Of a DNA stretch of 64,000 nucleotides, positions 60,401-64,000 are shown piece by piece. The stretch is taken from positions 3,100,001 through 3,164,000 of the forward strand of contig JAHREC010000011.1 of the NCBI GenBank assembly GCA_020081605.1, read 5' to 3'. Source of the stretch: Albifimbria verrucaria (Eukaryota > Ascomycota > Sordariomycetes > Hypocreales > Stachybotryaceae). The translations under genes were made by a program, and so were the position numbers. Within the stretch, counting starts at the first letter, position 1; every line of letters begins with the position of its first letter. Under the pieces are notes generated by a model. The model was not told where the DNA came from and did not search any database. It saw nothing but the letters and a program-made list of their open reading frames with translations.

Positions 60401-60679
60401 GTCCGCAATCCTTTCGACACAGCCTAGCAGGGCAAGGATGGCAAACAAGCGGACCTTCCGAGTACTATGACTGACAGGCGAATCGAGACCGAGAATGTTA
60501 TTGACGAGAGCATCACCCTGCTCGGCGAAGAGTCCAAACAGGCGAGGGGTGTCGAGGAGCTCCTTTTCAATAGACTCTCTGGAAACGATAGTATCTATCT
60601 GGTCAAGCGGAATGAAGCCTTTGGCGGAGGAACCCGCCTGCCATTGAATGGCGGCTCGGAGTTGGTCTCCAATTCCCAT
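57413..60679 (-). CDS. Ser/Thr protein kinase fused to C2H2-type zinc fingers, five apparent -1 frameshifts
   Basis: Exons on the minus strand are 60679-about 60014, 59968-59202, 59151-58290, 58241-57979 and 57921-57413; about 1023 aa. Residues 1-222 form an N-terminal region (GFIPLDQIDTIV; RLFGLFAEQ) typical of fungal kinases of this group, ending in a short glycine loop (RRGGTSKIFRVKI). Kinase core: Lys230 in FAVKRVR, HHGDIKPGNIL with Asp341 (HGD instead of HRD), IADFGLSG with Asp366, and TPAYRAPEYDSP. Zinc-finger region about residues 735-805: FACPFHKYDP and HIDRKHS, then CSRCLSAFSDPYELSQHQ. Breaks at 59756-59759, 59523-59526, 59342-59343, 59282-59285 and 58713-58716 each lack one homopolymer base. 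The exon 1-2 junction (59969-60013) is unresolved: either a short intron with mismatched phase or an in-frame TAG. Role inferred as signalling, possibly incompatibility-type. Confidence 0.78.
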
Positions 60680-63600
60680 GTTGGGCGTGGTGAATCAGGC
60701 GCTGGTGGTTATACCGGTCAACCTACTCCAACAACTTGAAAGGCAGGGACCTGAGTTGTATGGCAGCCAGCTCAGGTCGCGCGTGCTTGAACACGGCGAT
60801 GGCTGGGTTGAAGGAGGGCGGCCGTTGACCACCAAGTCTTTCCCGACGGTGGGCAGGGGAAAGGTTCACAACAAAACAAACAAGGGACTCGTTAGGAAGA
60901 AAGAGATGAACACCAGAAATCCCATTCGGTACTGATCTTGCTTGTTTGAAGCCTCGAAAAGATGACAACTTGATGGTGGATGGGCCCGCTTGCTGGAGCA
61001 TGGCCTCAGCCTCACTAACTAGGCAGCAGCAGCCAATGAGAAGTGTGACTCGCAAGTGCGCAGTTGCGAGAGTCTTCGCTCGGCGACACCACGAACGATG
61101 ACATGGCATGGCGGCCCGAGCCACACTTCCCCGCTTGTGTGTGGCTGGTTCCAGGACCCTGCCTGCTGAGCTGTGGCGTCCTGATTTCCATCGGTTTCCA
61201 AACCGTTTCGGATCTGGACGAGCCGCCCAGCCTTTGCCATCCTTGGCCATCCTTGGCCTCCTGACTGAACCCATGTGTCTCAGCAGTGGAAAATGGCACC
61301 ATTTATGCTTGCAAAGGAGACGGCGGAGACGAGTGTTCGTCCCAAAGCTTGACGGGAAGAGTGGGATTTGACTACGTCGCACCTCAATCTGACCTTGGGT
61401 CTGATTCTGATTCCAGCCTTGTGAGACAATCTACTGCGGGAAAAGGCCAAGAGCGCATACCAAGGCAGCACTCTTTGGTGATGGAATATGGCATGAGGCT
61501 CTAACACGATCTGCCAGCCCTTCCCAAGTAGTCTTGCAGAGGGATGCAGGTCATGATGGAGAAGAAAAGAAAAGCCATGGCACCTTATGCAGTTTCGTGG
61601 ATACCGTGCTGCGCCTAGGTTATACTACTGTACAGAATACCTGCCATGGTAACGGAGAAACATCTCCGATGGCAATCAGAACCAAGCATGATGAAGGATG
61701 CTGTAAGCCTAGGTTTCTTGGGTAGGGCCTCCAAGGGTATGGGTGACAGCCGCCTGAAATGTGTTTCGGCTGGGCGGGACAGGTGCTCGATGGAAGAACA
61801 GTGTGGTGGTCACCCATGACGGTTATGGAAAAACAAAATAAATAAAAATATATAAAGAAAACCTCCCGACACACGACCCCTTGCAGGGAGAAACGGCCAG
61901 GGCGACGACATCTTGTGTGGGGGCTTAGTTGAGGTTTGCTAGGCAATATCGATCGTTTGAAGCCCCCACTCACCCCTTTGCAGCCCCCATGTAGGAGTCG
62001 GTCTAGTCCATCGCCTCCTGAATGGCTGTGCATGTGTCCCTGAAAAGCGCGTCTCAACTACAAGTAGCTACCCTATGTGCGTGGAAAGTGAGATATATTG
62101 GTTTGTTCTACGATTAACCGAGTTAATAAACTACTCGCTTTAATACAGCCTAGAATGTTTCTCTCTTACCTCCTACCTCCTATATGTTATCATGCTTATA
62201 TTCTATTAATAGTCAATGCCTGTGAAGATGGAACAACCAAGGCACTGCTGTGTCTGGCTGGTTGCTTCAAAAACTTGCATCTAATTTATGCCCGAAAGTC
62301 AAAGGGCTTAGTGCATTTGCCCTTAACAGTGTAGCTGTACAAACGAGTAGTGGCTCCTGCAATGATCCTGCTTCCCGCTGCTCTTCTGGCTATACAAGTA
62401 TATCCACTCATGTAGATCCGTTAATGAACGCTTGTAGGATCGCATAGATTTGGCCAGAGCCACCACCAGCGCTAGTTGAGTCTCGACCAGCCCATCCTAA
62501 CCATCAACCGTACATGACCTACCTAGGATGGGCGAAGGAGCGCTGTTTCAGCAGCGTTAGCCTTTAAGCTCAGCAACAAGCTTCAAACTTTAGAATACGT
62601 GCGCACCATCTGACCCTGGAGTTGGCCCGACAAGCAGAAGAAAGGAAAATGGCCTCTGGAAAGCAGCAGCCCTGACCCCATGAAACCCCGCAGCCGCCGA
62701 GCAGGGATTTTGTTTTCTTCAGATTCGCGTCGTTGATGCGATAAGCCGCCCGTCAAAGGACGGTGAAGTGGGTGTCCTACTTCGGCGGCATTGATCTGGT
62801 CATCGATCATCGACATCCAACCGAGCAGACATTTCGTCACTGTGCGGGACTCCAATCCTACCGGCACAACTGATTGCGTCTGCCAAAAGACATACGAATA
62901 AGGGTGCCGAAAGCTACCAGGTTACTGCAAATGTGGCTGCCTTCCGCCGTCGGAAGGCTGATGAAGCAGCTGGGTCGGCAATCGCCATCCGAAGACTTCA
63001 TGCGTGACCGGACGAGCTCATAAGAAGCCATTCACTTGTACCGGGGAAAATTGACGTCGGGAACATTCGCGGACTGTGCTGCCTGTCATCATGTAGCTTG
63101 CTCCTCACAAGCCGCCAGATAGGCAAGCCAAGGAGTGCTAACGACCGTTACATGTCCTGCATGGGGCCAAATCGTGCTCGGTAAATGGCCAAGCCAGCTT
63201 GGCACGTGCGCGGACTCGCTGCGCATTGCCTGACATGGGATAGCCACCCCCATCCTAGCACCCCAGTGCCTCGTCTGGAAGCTGGGACCTACCGCCCCAG
63301 TCCCTGTCTATCATCGGATCATTCACGTCTTGGAAATGATTCATCTCTCCCAGAATGGCTGGCGTGGTGGAGTCTTCGTGGCAGGGCTTCGTGTCCGAGC
63401 TTGCATAGCAATATCATGCCAAGAAAGTATTTGCCGAACACCTCTTGACGCGAGGCTCGGCAGCACAGCTCTGCTCTGTTCATCCCATTACGATTTTTAC
63501 CGACAGCAACGCACCTGCTAGGCTAAACTCCCCTTTTCTAACTCAACAAACTCTGCTCTCAGCACCTTGTTTGCAACTGCGCGCATTCATAAGAGAAACC

Positions 63601-63800
63601 CACTTGTCAATTCTGTTTCCAAGCTCCCGGAACCCCATCCTGAATGCTACGGAGTCGCTCCGGGCACCCCCTGCTGAAGCATGGCAACTTGAGACCGTGT
63701 GTATGAAACTTCGGACTCCCAATCGATCATCGAGTCTGCCCAACTAACCCCTGTCTAGTTGGGACCATCTCGATAAGCATGACTGGCACTATGGAGCATT
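60680..63800. other. Intergenic, no supported gene
   Basis: Several ORFs occur, the longest at 60723-61382 on the minus strand, but it overlaps other ORFs in different frames and has no domain, start context or splice pattern. Nothing else recognised. Confidence 0.5.
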
Positions 63801-63813
63801 AACTGGACCAAAG

Positions 63814-64000
63814 CTTATATATATTGCGAACATCACGGCCTTCTATCCGCCATTGCTCGGCTGGTTGACATCAACTCCCTGATTATCATTTCCTAGTCAG
63901 TTTTCGTTGTCTTCTTTCGTTTCTTAAAAGGCTGGCCCTTTCTCTCTTACCAATCACCTTATTTTCTAATTTCGTACTCATCATTCTTTGAAATATTTCC
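63814..64000 (+). promoter_or_regulatory. TATA-like element and pyrimidine-rich leader of a gene beyond the window
   Basis: CTTATATATATT at about 63814-63825 is followed by a C/T-rich stretch (63900-64000) without an ATG-initiated ORF. This is the usual look of a fungal core promoter and 5' leader running into a rightward gene outside the window. Confidence 0.4.

Noticed and set aside
60723..61382. 219-aa minus-strand ORF
   Set aside because: Low-complexity, Arg-rich chance-like composition, overlapped by several other ORFs, no recognised domain.

Overview
The window is nuclear DNA of a filamentous ascomycete (Pezizomycotina, probably a Sordariomycete). Evidence: short introns of 45-75 nt with GTRNGT donors and CTRAY branch points; secreted AA9 and GH5 enzymes; a fungal highly reducing polyketide synthase; SAT4/Pth11-type and HRXXH protein families; and a long AT-rich block of the kind left by repeat-induced point mutation (RIP). 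The species cannot be named from sequence alone.

Layout. 1-9.24 kb: extreme AT-rich, gene-free block with simple-sequence satellites and one clean solo LTR (5-bp target duplication). 10.3 kb: AA9 LPMO. 11-15.6 kb: no recognised gene. 15.6-16.5 kb: Q-rich orphan gene. 18.5-20.0 kb: M14 carboxypeptidase. 21.9-22.7 kb: SDR. 23.8-24.7 kb: Gly-rich GPI-type wall protein. 25.6-26.1 kb: VOC/glyoxalase protein. 27.4-28.5 kb: second AA9 with a basic tail. 28.9-30.2 kb: GH5 mannanase. 31.6-32.3 kb: remnant of a GH67 alpha-glucuronidase. 33.0-34.5 kb: M20 carbamoylase-like amidohydrolase. 34.6-35.6 kb: ICL/PEP-mutase family enzyme. 36.9-38.6 kb: seven-TM SAT4-type protein. 39.5-40.5 kb: HRXXH putative peptidase. 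40.7-47.1 kb: HR-PKS. 48.5-51.0 kb: glycogen-debranching-like six-hairpin protein. 51.7-53.6 kb: ATP-grasp protein. 53.8-55.3 kb: MFS monocarboxylate-type transporter. 56.5-57.2 kb: GNAT. 57.4-60.7 kb: kinase plus C2H2 protein. 60.7-64 kb: no recognised gene; a pyrimidine-rich leader at the right edge suggests a gene just outside.

Functional reading. The left half is a secreted hydrolase neighbourhood (two LPMOs, mannanase, carboxypeptidase, dead glucuronidase) consistent with plant biomass use. The right half (40.7-57 kb) looks like a small biosynthetic cluster: an HR-PKS with no ER or release domain, an ATP-grasp protein, an MFS exporter and a GNAT, interrupted by a secreted glycosidase-like gene.

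A key caveat: 12 genes carry 31 apparent -1 frameshifts. Every one is explained by loss of a single base in or beside a homopolymer run, while splice sites, catalytic residues and termini are intact. This looks like consensus error rather than gene death, so gene models are given as reconstructed exon sets with the frameshift positions listed. The GH67 copy is different (large deletion, in-frame stop, an extra base) and looks like a true pseudogene.
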